Assembly: GCA_021821305.1 (NCBI GenBank)
Contig: JAKACP010000001.1
Coordinates: 762,100-826,099, forward strand
Length of the DNA stretch: 64,000 nucleotides
Direction: 5' to 3'
DNA from: a bacterium
GTDB taxonomy: Bacteria; Patescibacteria; Paceibacteria; Moranbacterales; UBA1568
Within the stretch, counting starts at the first letter, position 1. Each line of letters starts with the position of its first letter. Below are positions 40,078 through 46,571 of the stretch, in pieces. A model generated the notes under the pieces. That model was not told where the DNA came from. It worked only from the letters and a program-made list of their open reading frames with translations, and did not search any database. The position numbers and the translations under genes are program-made.

Positions 40078-40111
40078 GACGGAATTGCTCCTCTATTATC
40101 TTGTTCAAGCA

Positions 40112-40157
40112 AGAAAAGAGGGTCAAGGGAATGTGTTCTTCCCCTGACCCTTTTGTT
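40112..40157 (-). terminator. terminator between the two secreted-protein genes
   Basis: AGGGTCA-AGGGAA-...-TTCCCC-TGACCCT, a 12-13 bp stem with T-rich tails on both strands. Confidence 0.75.
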
Positions 40158-40208
40158 TCTGACCTCAGACCGAGACAGTCTCAGTTTAAAAGGTCATCGG
40201 CCCCTGCT

Positions 40209-40625
40209 TCAGAACCAGGACGAGTATGCCATGCCGCCGGCGCCAGCGCCGGCGGTGCTCATCGCGGTACCGTTCATGACACCTGCGAACGAGCCGGTCA
40301 TCGAACCTGCGGTCGTACCGGAGGAGCCACCGGACTGGTAGGCCATAGCGCCCGAAGTCGCGGTTCCCGAGGTAGTGCCCAGAGCGCCCATCACGTTGCC
40401 GCCGGTCATGCCTGCGGCATGAACCTGCGTCGCACCGGTCCAGGACATCGTTTGGGAACCGCCTTGATAGCCGGCGTTGAAGCCGCCTTGCCCGTGAAGG
40501 ACGGAGGCCCCACCGTCGATGCCGCCGGAGACCCACGAGTTGCCGGCCGCAATCGATGCGGAGGCGGCGAGGACGAGGGCGAGAGCGCTGATGCCACTGA
40601 TCACGTTCTTGATGCTTTTCTTCAT
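40209..40625 (-). CDS. small secreted Gly/Ser/Ala/Thr-rich protein
   Basis: From MKKSIKNVISGISALALVLA (40625) 138 residues: Sec signal peptide ending ASASIAAG, then a mature part made almost only of Gly, Ser, Ala, Thr, Met and Gln with no Cys or charged clusters (e.g. GGSSGTTAGSMTGSFAGVMN), ending AGAGAGGMAYSSWF. Composition suggests a structural or adhesive surface protein. It has its own promoter and a long leader with a T-run hairpin. No family recognised. Confidence 0.68.
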   Translation of the reverse strand: MKKSIKNVISGISALALVLAASASIAAGNSWVSGGIDGGASVLHGQGGFNAGYQGGSQTMSWTGATQVHAAGMTGGNVMGALGTTSGTATSGAMAYQSGGSSGTTAGSMTGSFAGVMNGTAMSTAGAGAGGMAYSSWF

Positions 40626-40747
40626 TTTGTATTTCCCTTCAGTTGGTTGAACGAACGATAACGACAAAGACGCGACCCTTCTCAAAACAGAACTTTTTTT
40701 TTCCTGTCGGAATGGACTGAATTTTCAAAGAGCCGCTTGCACCGCTT

Positions 40748-40780
40748 AAAAAAAACAACGCTCCGAAGGAGCATCGTTCA
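40748..40780 (-). terminator. leader hairpin with T8 run upstream of 40209..40625
   Basis: Minus strand: GCTCC-TTC-GGAGC (extended by AACGAT/GTT) followed by eight T residues, located between the promoter (40797-40825) and the gene. An outer stem ACCGCT/AGCGGT (40741-40746 with 40785-40790) would absorb the T-run, so a choice of structures is possible. Confidence 0.6.
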
Positions 40781-40796
40781 ATTCAGCGGTTTTCAC

Positions 40797-40825
40797 ACTT
40801 TAGCACACCAAGATATCCTTGTCAA
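40797..40825 (-). promoter_or_regulatory. promoter of 40209..40625
   Basis: Minus strand: -35 TTGACA, spacer 17, -10 TAAAGT; predicts a 165-base leader. Confidence 0.65.
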
Positions 40826-40919
40826 GTCTCCATACTGCTTTTCTTCTGGACAATGCCTTCCGCATGAAGGAAACAATCGGCCTAAAAAACCGTATTTTGG
40901 CTATTAAAAGCCAATACTA

Positions 40920-40948
40920 TTGACAAGATACGGAAAACATGCTAGACT
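40920..40948 (+). promoter_or_regulatory. promoter of the LysM-transglycosylase gene
   Basis: -35 TTGACA, spacer 17, extended -10 TGC-TAGACT. An imperfect palindrome (GTATTTTGGCT...AGCCAATAC) lies just upstream of the -35 and could bind a regulator. The leader has a hairpin CTTCGGAT...ATCCGAA that abuts the SD. Confidence 0.7.
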
Positions 40949-40995
40949 GTCCCTTCGGATCTTTCACAATTTTTCATCCGAAAGGAGGGCTTGAA

Positions 40996-41799
40996 ATGCT
41001 CAGATACGTCATGATTGTCCTGTGGCTCCTGATGTGCGCCCCGGCATCCGCCGCGGCCTACGTCGTGGAAAAGGGCGATACGCTCTCGCATATCGCCAAG
41101 CGCTTCGGCACGACCGTCGGATCGCTCGTCGAGACCAACGGCATCGCCGACCCGGATCTCATCTTGGTCGGGCAGACGCTCGACATTCCATCATCAATCT
41201 CCACTCCGGAAAAATCTGTCGCGCAAGCGAAACAGAGTATTTATCCGGAGCCGACTGCGAAAGCAGCCACTCGGGATAAACACGCCGCTTCCTCTACCAA
41301 TGCACCAACACAGCGCATTGCCAAGAAGAAGCACCGTGGCGTATCCCGCCACCCGGAAACCGCATTCAAACGCATCGATGCCATCGTGAAGGCATATGAT
41401 CCGATCGTGGAACAAGCCTCGCTCCAATACGGAGTACCCAAACGATACATCTACGGACTCATCTATCATGAGTCGGGAGGCAACCCGTACGCCATCGGCG
41501 ACCGCGGACGCTCCCGCGGACTCATGCAGCTCCACGACCCCACGCGGATCAAGCTCGGCCTCACCAAGAAAGAGGCTCACGATCCGGCAAAGGCGATTCC
41601 CGCCGGAGCCCGATACCTGCGAGAACAGTACGACACGTTCGGCAAGGACCCTATCGCGGCCATCTCGGCCTACAACGCTCCGCTTCGCACGAAAAAGATG
41701 CTCGCGCGAGGAGCCGATCCGTCGAGTCGGGACTATGTCCGCAGGGTCAGAGCCGCCATGGATCTCTTCACGGAATACCATCGGGCCAAACAGGCCTGA
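40996..41799 (+). CDS. LysM domain lytic transglycosylase (SLT)
   Basis: Exported peptidoglycan-cleaving enzyme, 267 residues from MLRYVMIVLWLLMCAPASAA. Signal peptide (1-~20), one LysM repeat (AYVVEKGDTLSHIAKRFGTT ... LILVGQTLDIP), a Lys/Ala/Thr-rich linker, then an SLT domain with ASLQYGVPKRYIYGLIYHES (catalytic Glu in HESGGNP), GDRGRSRGLMQLHDPT, and IPAGARYLREQYDTFGKDPI / ISAYNAP. The SD AAAGGAGG is the strongest in the window. Probable roles: cell-wall remodelling, or opening the wall for pili or for contact with a host cell. Confidence 0.92.
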   Translation: MLRYVMIVLWLLMCAPASAAAYVVEKGDTLSHIAKRFGTTVGSLVETNGIADPDLILVGQTLDIPSSISTPEKSVAQAKQSIYPEPTAKAATRDKHAASSTNAPTQRIAKKKHRGVSRHPETAFKRIDAIVKAYDPIVEQASLQYGVPKRYIYGLIYHESGGNPYAIGDRGRSRGLMQLHDPTRIKLGLTKKEAHDPAKAIPAGARYLREQYDTFGKDPIAAISAYNAPLRTKKMLARGADPSSRDYVRRVRAAMDLFTEYHRAKQA

Positions 41800-41840
41800 C
41801 GAAAGAATCGTCGCAAGCGGCGAAAGACCGAGCGACCCGA

Positions 41841-41873
41841 AAACCGCCATCCATAATGGACAAGGCGGTTTTT
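41841..41873 (+). terminator. terminator of the LysM-transglycosylase gene
   Basis: AAACCGCC...GGCGGTTTTTT with an ATCCATAATGGACAA loop that has its own TCCAT/ATGGA pairing. Confidence 0.8.
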
Positions 41874-41888
41874 TCATACCCCGAAACA

Positions 41889-41897
41889 TGCTAGAAT
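41889..41897 (+). promoter_or_regulatory. extended -10 promoter (TGC-TAGAAT) of phosphohexomutase gene
   Basis: TGC-TAGAAT 19 bases before the ATG at 41916; no good -35. Confidence 0.5.
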
Positions 41898-41915
41898 AGG
41901 CGCGAAGGGAACCTC

Positions 41916-43268
41916 ATGAATACAACGTCTATGAACCCCGAAATCTTCAAGGCCTACGATATCCGCGGCATCTATCCGTCGGAAATGGACGAGGATACCG
42001 CATACCGCATCGGACGAGCTACGGTCGAGCATTTCTCGCTCCGCTCGGTGGCCGTCGGCCGGGACATACGGACATCGAGCCCGGCCTTGTTCCGCGAGCT
42101 CGCGCGCGGGATCATGGATGCCGGGTGCGACATCCTGGATCTGGGACTCGTCACGACGCCGATGGTCTATTTCGCGGCGGGCCGGCTCGAGGTGGATGCG
42201 GCGATCTCGGTGACGGCCTCGCACAATCCCCCACAATACAACGGCATGAAGATCGCGCTCAAAGGCGCGCTCCCGGTCGGACTCGAGAGCGGCTTAGCCT
42301 CGATACGCGACATCGCTCTGCGTGGCGAGTTCGAGACGCCGGAACGGGTCGGAATCATGACCGAGCAGGATATCAAGCCCGCCTACTACAGCTATTTCGC
42401 CTCCTTCGCGGATATGCGGGACAAGCGGTTCTCCGTCGTCATCGACACCGCGAACGCCATGGGCATACTCGAACTTCCGATTTACGACCAGTTCGCGGAC
42501 AATGTCTCCGTCGTGAACCTCTACAACGACCTCACACGGCCGTTCGAGTGCCATGAGGCGAACCCGCTCAAGATCGAGACCATGGACGAGCTCCGGGAAA
42601 AGGTCATCGACACCGGCGCCGACATCGGTATCGCCTACGACGGGGACGCCGACCGTATCGGCTTCGTCGACGAGCAGGGAACCCTCGTCCCCATGGACCT
42701 CGCGACCGCGCTCCTCGCGGAGATCATCCTCGCGAAAAAACCGGGAAGCACCATACTCTACGACCTCCGGTCGTCGCGCGCGGTCCGGGAGATCATCGAG
42801 GAAAACGGCGGACGGGCCCTCGAATGCCGGGTCGGCCACGCCAACATCAAGCGTCAGATGCGCACGGACGGAGCCGTCTTCGCGGGCGAGCTTTCCGGCC
42901 ACTACTACTTCGAGGAGAACTCCTTCGCCGAAGCCGGGACGCTCCCCGCGATCCTCCTCCTCAACCTCATGGCCGAAACGGGGAAACCTCTCTCGGAACT
43001 CGTCAAGAAGACGCGCCGCTACTTCCACTCCGGGGAAATAAACAGCGAGGTCGAGGACAAGGACGGCGTCCTCGCGACGCTCCGGGATCGGTACGCGGAC
43101 GGGAGACAGCACGAGCTCGACGGTCTCAAGGTCGAATACGACGACTGGTGGTTCAATGTCCGCCCGTCCAATACCGAACCCCTCCTCCGGCTCAACCTCG
43201 AGGCCGAGACGTCCGAGCTGATGGAGGCGAAAAAATCCGAGCTCCTCGGTATCATCCGTGGGGAATAA
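41916..43268 (+). CDS. phosphomannomutase/phosphoglucomutase
   Basis: Interconverts hexose-6-phosphate and hexose-1-phosphate for nucleotide-sugar synthesis. 450 residues: FKAYDIRGIYPSEM, active-site phosphoserine in TASHNP (Ser102), the Mg loop DGDADRIG (about 243-250), the sugar loop GELSGHYYF and the phosphate loop RPSNTEP. This is the ManB/AlgC type. The start may be 41916 or the second Met at 41931. Its TAA stop is the left copy of the 3-bp target duplication of a MITE. It probably feeds the polysaccharide enzymes at 26-29 kb together with the isomerase at 49066. Confidence 0.96.
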   Translation: MNTTSMNPEIFKAYDIRGIYPSEMDEDTAYRIGRATVEHFSLRSVAVGRDIRTSSPALFRELARGIMDAGCDILDLGLVTTPMVYFAAGRLEVDAAISVTASHNPPQYNGMKIALKGALPVGLESGLASIRDIALRGEFETPERVGIMTEQDIKPAYYSYFASFADMRDKRFSVVIDTANAMGILELPIYDQFADNVSVVNLYNDLTRPFECHEANPLKIETMDELREKVIDTGADIGIAYDGDADRIGFVDEQGTLVPMDLATALLAEIILAKKPGSTILYDLRSSRAVREIIEENGGRALECRVGHANIKRQMRTDGAVFAGELSGHYYFEENSFAEAGTLPAILLLNLMAETGKPLSELVKKTRRYFHSGEINSEVEDKDGVLATLRDRYADGRQHELDGLKVEYDDWWFNVRPSNTEPLLRLNLEAETSELMEAKKSELLGIIRGE

Positions 43269-43451
43269 GAGCCGGTCTAAAATCTCATGTCTTGGGAAAA
43301 GTCACTGATTTCGAGCGAAAATCTTGAAAAGTGAGGAGGACTATCATGATAATCCGACGAGCTTTGAAAGGTTTGCAGCCGAAATCAGGGACTTTTACCA
43401 GACAAGCGAAGTTTTTTCCTTTACAAATGCGGTGAGATTTTAGACAGGCTC
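43269..43451. mobile_element. MITE derived from an IS (TAA target duplication)
   Basis: 183-bp foldback with terminal inverted repeats GAGCCGGTCTAAAATCTCA / TGAGATTTTAGACAGGCTC (17 of 19 paired), continued by a second, imperfect ~24-bp arm pair (TGTCTTGGGAAAAGTC...GACTTTTACCAGACA-type). TAA flanks both ends (43266-43268 and 43452-43454), a TNA-type duplication as made by some IS5-family elements. A 29-codon frame (43346-43435, MIIRRALKGLQPKSGTFTRQ) with SD GAGGAGG inside may be a transposase remnant. No transposase gene is present. Confidence 0.75.
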
Positions 43452-43455
43452 TAAG

Positions 43456-43486
43456 AAAAAAACCCGTTCTCTATCGAGAACGGGTT
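43456..43486 (-). terminator. terminator of 43507..43887
   Basis: AACCCGTTCTC-TATC-GAGAACGGGTT, 11 perfect pairs; seven T residues follow on the minus strand. Confidence 0.85.
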
Positions 43487-43506
43487 CATGATTTCCGCCG
43501 CCACAT

Positions 43507-43887
43507 TCAGGAGGCGATTTTTATCTCCCGCATGAAGCTGTCCCATCGGGAGGAGCCTTTCTCACGGAATCGGACCGCCGTATAGAAACTGGCGACGCCG
43601 TCCCCCGGGATGAAGAGGCATGGGTACGCTCCCATCTTCGGGCTTTCGAGACGGAGCATGTCCCCTGACTCGCTGTATGGGATATCTTCCTGCCAAAGGA
43701 AGCGTTTGACGCGCTCCGCGATGTCCTCGGCGGTGCGCCACGGGAACTCGATCCGATACTCGATGATGCCCGCGGCCCGCATGATCACCTTGCGTACCCC
43801 TGGCAGGAGCGTTATCTCGCGGATTCCCAGTACGAATCGGGCGAATCGGGCGATCGTTTCGGAAAAACGTTTCGGAAAAGCCTTCAT
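43507..43887 (-). CDS. orphan protein (126 aa)
   Basis: 126 residues starting MKAFPKRFSETIARFARFVL with SD AAAGGAG 8 bases upstream and a strong terminator. The N-terminus is basic and amphipathic; the rest mixes strands and helices (IIEYRIEFPWRTAEDIAERV, LRLESPKMGAYPCLFIPGDG, FYTAVRFREKGSSRWDSFM) and looks like a small alpha/beta cytoplasmic domain. No membrane segment and a single Cys. No family recognised. One of several short genes here with individual regulatory signals. Confidence 0.65.
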   Translation of the reverse strand: MKAFPKRFSETIARFARFVLGIREITLLPGVRKVIMRAAGIIEYRIEFPWRTAEDIAERVKRFLWQEDIPYSESGDMLRLESPKMGAYPCLFIPGDGVASFYTAVRFREKGSSRWDSFMREIKIAS

Positions 43888-43961
43888 GATGGTACTCCTT
43901 TCAAAAGAACTCTACCCCAAGAAAAGCACCGGGAAGGCCATCTGTCAAACCTCCATGAAAT

Positions 43962-43990
43962 TTGACATTGCATAGTGGTTGGAGTAGATT
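43962..43990 (+). promoter_or_regulatory. promoter of the leader-peptide/orphan unit
   Basis: Consensus -35 TTGACA, spacer 17, -10 TAGATT. The predicted start at 43997 is one base before an ATG. Confidence 0.75.
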
Positions 43991-43997
43991 GTACTCA

Positions 43998-44039
43998 ATG
44001 GAAAAGATCACCTCACATCCGAAGTGTCCGAAAGCGTGA
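43998..44039 (+). CDS. putative 13-residue leader peptide
   Basis: ATG at 43998 reads MEKITSHPKCPKA then TGA, starting one base after the predicted transcription start and ending directly against an intrinsic terminator. The arrangement (promoter, tiny frame, terminator, strong SD, gene) is that of a leader-peptide attenuator. No run of a single regulatory codon is obvious; Lys, Pro and a Cys are present. Confidence 0.45.
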   Translation: MEKITSHPKCPKA

Positions 44040-44064
44040 AACCCGACGTCGAGTCGGGTTTTTT
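44040..44064 (+). terminator. attenuator-like terminator before 44104..44367
   Basis: AACCCGAC-GTCGA-GTCGGGTT then TTTTC, eight perfect pairs, between promoter and gene. Confidence 0.8.
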
Positions 44065-44103
44065 CTTGTTCATTTCCAACCTGCCACCGAAAGGAGAATC
44101 ATC

Positions 44104-44367
44104 ATGAACGCAACCGTCGCCTCCCTGTTCCACCGGGACGAGGATATCCCGCTTTGCCCACGGATGGTCGGACTCACCCGATCGGATCCCAAGGCATACC
44201 TCTGTGACATACCGGCCGATCTGCGCAAGCAGTTTCTCGGAAACACCCCGTGCTCCGCCCATGCGGGATGTGTCCCGAGAGAACGGGACCCCGAAGCCGT
44301 GCAGAACGCACAGCTCGATGGGGTCTATCGGATGTACCACCTTCGTACCCCGCACGGAACGAAGTGA
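44104..44367 (+). CDS. orphan Cys-containing protein (87 aa)
   Basis: 87 residues from MNATVASLFHRDEDIPLCPR, with SD AAAGGAG 7 bases upstream. Four Cys residues (in DIPLCPR, AYLCDI, TPCSAHAGCVPR) plus a few His suggest metal binding or a redox site. It is short, soluble and without a membrane segment. Preceded by a leader peptide and attenuator-like terminator, followed by a strong terminator, so it is a self-contained regulated unit. No family recognised. Confidence 0.65.
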   Translation: MNATVASLFHRDEDIPLCPRMVGLTRSDPKAYLCDIPADLRKQFLGNTPCSAHAGCVPRERDPEAVQNAQLDGVYRMYHLRTPHGTK

Positions 44368-44369
44368 AA

Positions 44370-44405
44370 GCCCCATCGGACAGAACTGTCCGGGGGCCTT
44401 TTTTT
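44370..44405 (+). terminator. terminator of 44104..44367
   Basis: GCCCC-at-CGGACA-GAAC-TGTCCG-GGGGC followed by a T7 run. Confidence 0.85.
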
Positions 44406-44447
44406 CTTTCCCGGCCACGACGCACGATCCCGGAGCTCCGGAACGTA

Positions 44448-45704
44448 TCACGCCAGAAAACCGACCCGCTCCCTCACCTGCCGCATCTTGTCGCTTGCGA
44501 CGGCGCGGGCCTTTTCTGCGCCGGCACGGAGGACGCTCATCGCCTCCTCGTCGGAGATACTGGACATCTTCGCCTGGAAACCAGCAAGAAACGACGCGAC
44601 GACTTCGGCCAAGTCGCGCTTGAAATCGGCATACCCCTTCCCCGCATACAGGGAAACGATCTCCTCCGGCGTCTTCCCGTCGAGGAGCGAATAGATGGTG
44701 ATGAGATTCCTGAGCGCGGGCTTGTCATCCTGATAGGCGATTTCGGTCCCGCTGTCCGTCACGGCTTTCATGATCTTCTTTCTCGCCTGCTCGGGATCGT
44801 CGGAGAGCGCGATGTAGTTGTACTCGCTCGCCGCGGATTTGGACATCTTCTTGGTCGGGTCGTCGAGCCCCATGATCCGTGCGCCTTCTTTCATCACGCG
44901 CGGCTCGGGCACGACAAACGTCTCGCCGAAGCGGTCATTGAACCGCCGCGCGAGCGTACGGGTCAGCTCCACGTGCTGGACCTGATCGTCCCCCACTGGC
45001 ACGACCGCCGCACCATAGAGCAGGATATCCGCCGCCATGAGCACGGGGTAGTCGAAGAGCCCAACGCCGATAGTTTCCCGCTGATCTTTGTATAGATCCT
45101 CCATCTTTACAAAGAGTGAAACAATGGAACCTAAAGCCTGCATCGAACTCGTATATTGTTTTCTAAAATTCCCTTCATGGACAGACAAATCTAACAAAAT
45201 AGAAGCGCCATTATCTGAATTTTTTGTCTCTAGCCACTCCCTAAGCTTAGAGTAGGATTCTTCCACTTTTTGATACAATCTATCATTCTCTCCTCTGGCA
45301 GAATTCAAACTATCTACCGAAGATTTTATAAACTCGTCTTTATCTCTTCGAAGAGAACTAAGCCCCGCCTTATCCTTAAACTGCGTCATCTTCTCAAGGT
45401 CTCCGAGGCGTGCCACGGTATTGAGTATCCACATGAGCTCGGTATGCTCCGGGACATGCGATTGGACGAAGAGCGTCGCCTTGGACGGATCTATCCCCGC
45501 GGCGAGGTAAACCTTCGCGATCTCGAGCGTCTTCCTGCGAAGTTCGGCCGGATCCTGAGGCACGGTGATCGCGTGGAGGTCGACCACGGAAAAGAACGCC
45601 TCACACTCGTCCTGGAGCGGGATCCACTGCCGGATGGCGCCGAGATAGTTGCCGAGATGGAGGTTGCCCGAGGGCTGGATACCGGAAAACAGTCGCTTGT
45701 TCAT
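44448..45704 (-). CDS. trpS: tryptophanyl-tRNA synthetase with AT-rich in-frame insertion
   Basis: Charges tRNA-Trp. From MNKRLFSGIQPSGNLHLGNY (45704) 418 residues, against about 330-350 for bacterial TrpRS. HIGH-type motif SGNLHLGNY, then VPEHTELMWILNTVARLGDLEKMTQFKDK; the expected continuation GLFDYPVLMAADILLY appears only about 100 residues later, where ~12 are usual. The KMSKS motif is intact (DPTKKMSKSAASEYN). The ~85 extra residues (about 114-212) are helical and charged and are encoded by DNA of clearly different composition. The enzyme is essential and both catalytic motifs are present, so the insert is presumably tolerated as an extra domain or removed. Confidence 0.93.
   Translation of the reverse strand: MNKRLFSGIQPSGNLHLGNYLGAIRQWIPLQDECEAFFSVVDLHAITVPQDPAELRRKTLEIAKVYLAAGIDPSKATLFVQSHVPEHTELMWILNTVARLGDLEKMTQFKDKAGLSSLRRDKDEFIKSSVDSLNSARGENDRLYQKVEESYSKLREWLETKNSDNGASILLDLSVHEGNFRKQYTSSMQALGSIVSLFVKMEDLYKDQRETIGVGLFDYPVLMAADILLYGAAVVPVGDDQVQHVELTRTLARRFNDRFGETFVVPEPRVMKEGARIMGLDDPTKKMSKSAASEYNYIALSDDPEQARKKIMKAVTDSGTEIAYQDDKPALRNLITIYSLLDGKTPEEIVSLYAGKGYADFKRDLAEVVASFLAGFQAKMSSISDEEAMSVLRAGAEKARAVASDKMRQVRERVGFLA
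45069..45365 (-). other. AT-rich in-frame insertion within trpS
   Basis: I counted 87 G or C in the 240 bases 45121-45360 (36%), against 38 of 60 (63%) in 45001-45060. The frame stays open throughout and translates to a predicted all-helical segment (DKDEFIKSSVDSLNSARGEN ... KLREWLETKNSDNGASILLD). No intein motifs (N-terminal Cys/Ser block, terminal His-Asn) are visible. Confidence 0.75.
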
Positions 45705-45729
45705 AGGAAAAACTGAGTAATTCGCTTTC

Positions 45730-45738
45730 ATTGTAGCA
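45730..45738 (-). promoter_or_regulatory. extended -10 promoter (TGC-TACAAT) of trpS
   Basis: Minus-strand TGC-TACAAT 26 bases before the trpS ATG; same element as at 14657. Confidence 0.5.
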
Positions 45739-45743
45739 TAAAA

Positions 45744-45775
45744 AGAAAAAAGGCGCTCCGATGTTTCGGAACGCC
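45744..45775 (-). terminator. terminator of 45796..46227
   Basis: Minus strand: GGCG-T-TCCGA-AACA-TCGGA-G-CGCC followed by TTTTTTC. Confidence 0.8.
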
Positions 45776-45795
45776 CTCGAGGCGGGACAGGAGGA

Positions 45796-46227
45796 TCACG
45801 CCATATCGTTTACGGCGAAACCATAGCCTCGTTCTTCGATGACTCTGCCCTGTTCGGCGGCCTGTTCACGAACCACCTCGTGGTTCCGAGGAGATTTCTT
45901 GAGGTGGAGGATGGGACGACCGAAGCGGCCCATGTCCGGCAGCATGCCCGAGAGGACGGTGCGCGTCTCCCGTTCGGTCCCGTCCGGGCTCGTGAATTCG
46001 ACCACGGCATGGGTGCTTGTTTGGCTTGCGACCCGATACGGCCAACCCCTTTCCACGAGCTCCACGACACCGGGCTTCGCGATCCTTTGTTTCTCCGGTT
46101 TTCTTGCGGGAGGAGGAGCGACGGACACGGCGCGAGCCCGGTGGACGGGCTCCTGTTTTGATTTTGGTTTTTCGGACGAATGGAGTGTCCCGATACCGAG
46201 GTGCGGTGCGAAAATTTTCCGTGTCAT
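45796..46227 (-). CDS. orphan basic protein with degenerate repeat (143 aa)
   Basis: From MTRKIFAPHLGIGTLHSSEK (46227), with SD AAGGAG 7 bases upstream; 143 residues. A basic, Pro-rich, disordered N-terminus (about 1-55, APPPARKPEKQRIAKPG) precedes a small domain (VVELVERGWPYRVASQTSTH, AVVEFTSPDGTERETRTVLS). No Cys and no membrane segment. It has its own strong promoter, a leader with a CCCCATG/CATGGGG pairing, and its own terminator. Nucleic-acid binding is plausible from charge but unproven. No family recognised. Confidence 0.65.
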   Translation of the reverse strand: MTRKIFAPHLGIGTLHSSEKPKSKQEPVHRARAVSVAPPPARKPEKQRIAKPGVVELVERGWPYRVASQTSTHAVVEFTSPDGTERETRTVLSGMLPDMGRFGRPILHLKKSPRNHEVVREQAAEQGRVIEERGYGFAVNDMA

Positions 46228-46311
46228 CTTGCTCTCCTTGCCGAAAATCCCCATGATTTCCGGACTGTACGAAGTGTGCGCATGGGGCGCGTCTGAAAGA
46301 ACATAAAGTAC

Positions 46312-46340
46312 ATTATACATCTTTTTTCCCATTCCGTCAA
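46312..46340 (-). promoter_or_regulatory. promoter of 45796..46227
   Basis: Minus strand: -35 TTGACG, spacer 17, -10 TATAAT; leader of about 78 bases. Confidence 0.75.
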
Positions 46341-46350
46341 GAGTCAAGAC

Positions 46351-46374
46351 GAAAAACAGGCCCGAATGGACCTG
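46351..46374 (-). terminator. terminator downstream of rnj
   Basis: Minus strand: CAGGTCC-ATTC-GGGCCTG then TTTTTCG. It follows the long foldback, so any rnj transcript would end here. Confidence 0.65.
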
Positions 46375-46398
46375 CTTTTCAAAAAAGAATTCAAGAAT

Positions 46399-46558
46399 CC
46401 TTCCGTATCGGCGAAGTTTTTCGGAGCGACCGGCTGTCTGAGCCGTCGTTCCGTTCTCGAAAAATAGCCTCGGGATGCCGTCGAATGAGGGATATTTTTC
46501 GTAGGAACGGAAGACGTCGAGTTTCGGTCGGAGGAAAAACTTGTGCCGATACGGAAGG
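46399..46558. repeat. 160-bp foldback in the rnj 3' region
   Basis: Arms start with a perfect 14-bp inverted repeat (CCTTCCGTATCGGC / GCCGATACGGAAGG), continue with GAAGTTTTTC/GAAAAACTT, GACCG/CGGTC, TTCCGTTC/GGAACGGAA, and close with CGAAAAATA...TATTTTTCG near the centre; almost the whole 160 bp folds back. No gene or target duplication seen. With the rest of 46228-46571 it accounts for the 344-bp gap. Confidence 0.7.
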
Positions 46559-46571
46559 AGACGGCTTCTCG

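Noticed and set aside
45069..45365. Intein in trpS
   Set aside because: Too short and lacking the N-terminal Cys/Ser splicing block and the C-terminal His-Asn plus Cys/Ser/Thr junction.
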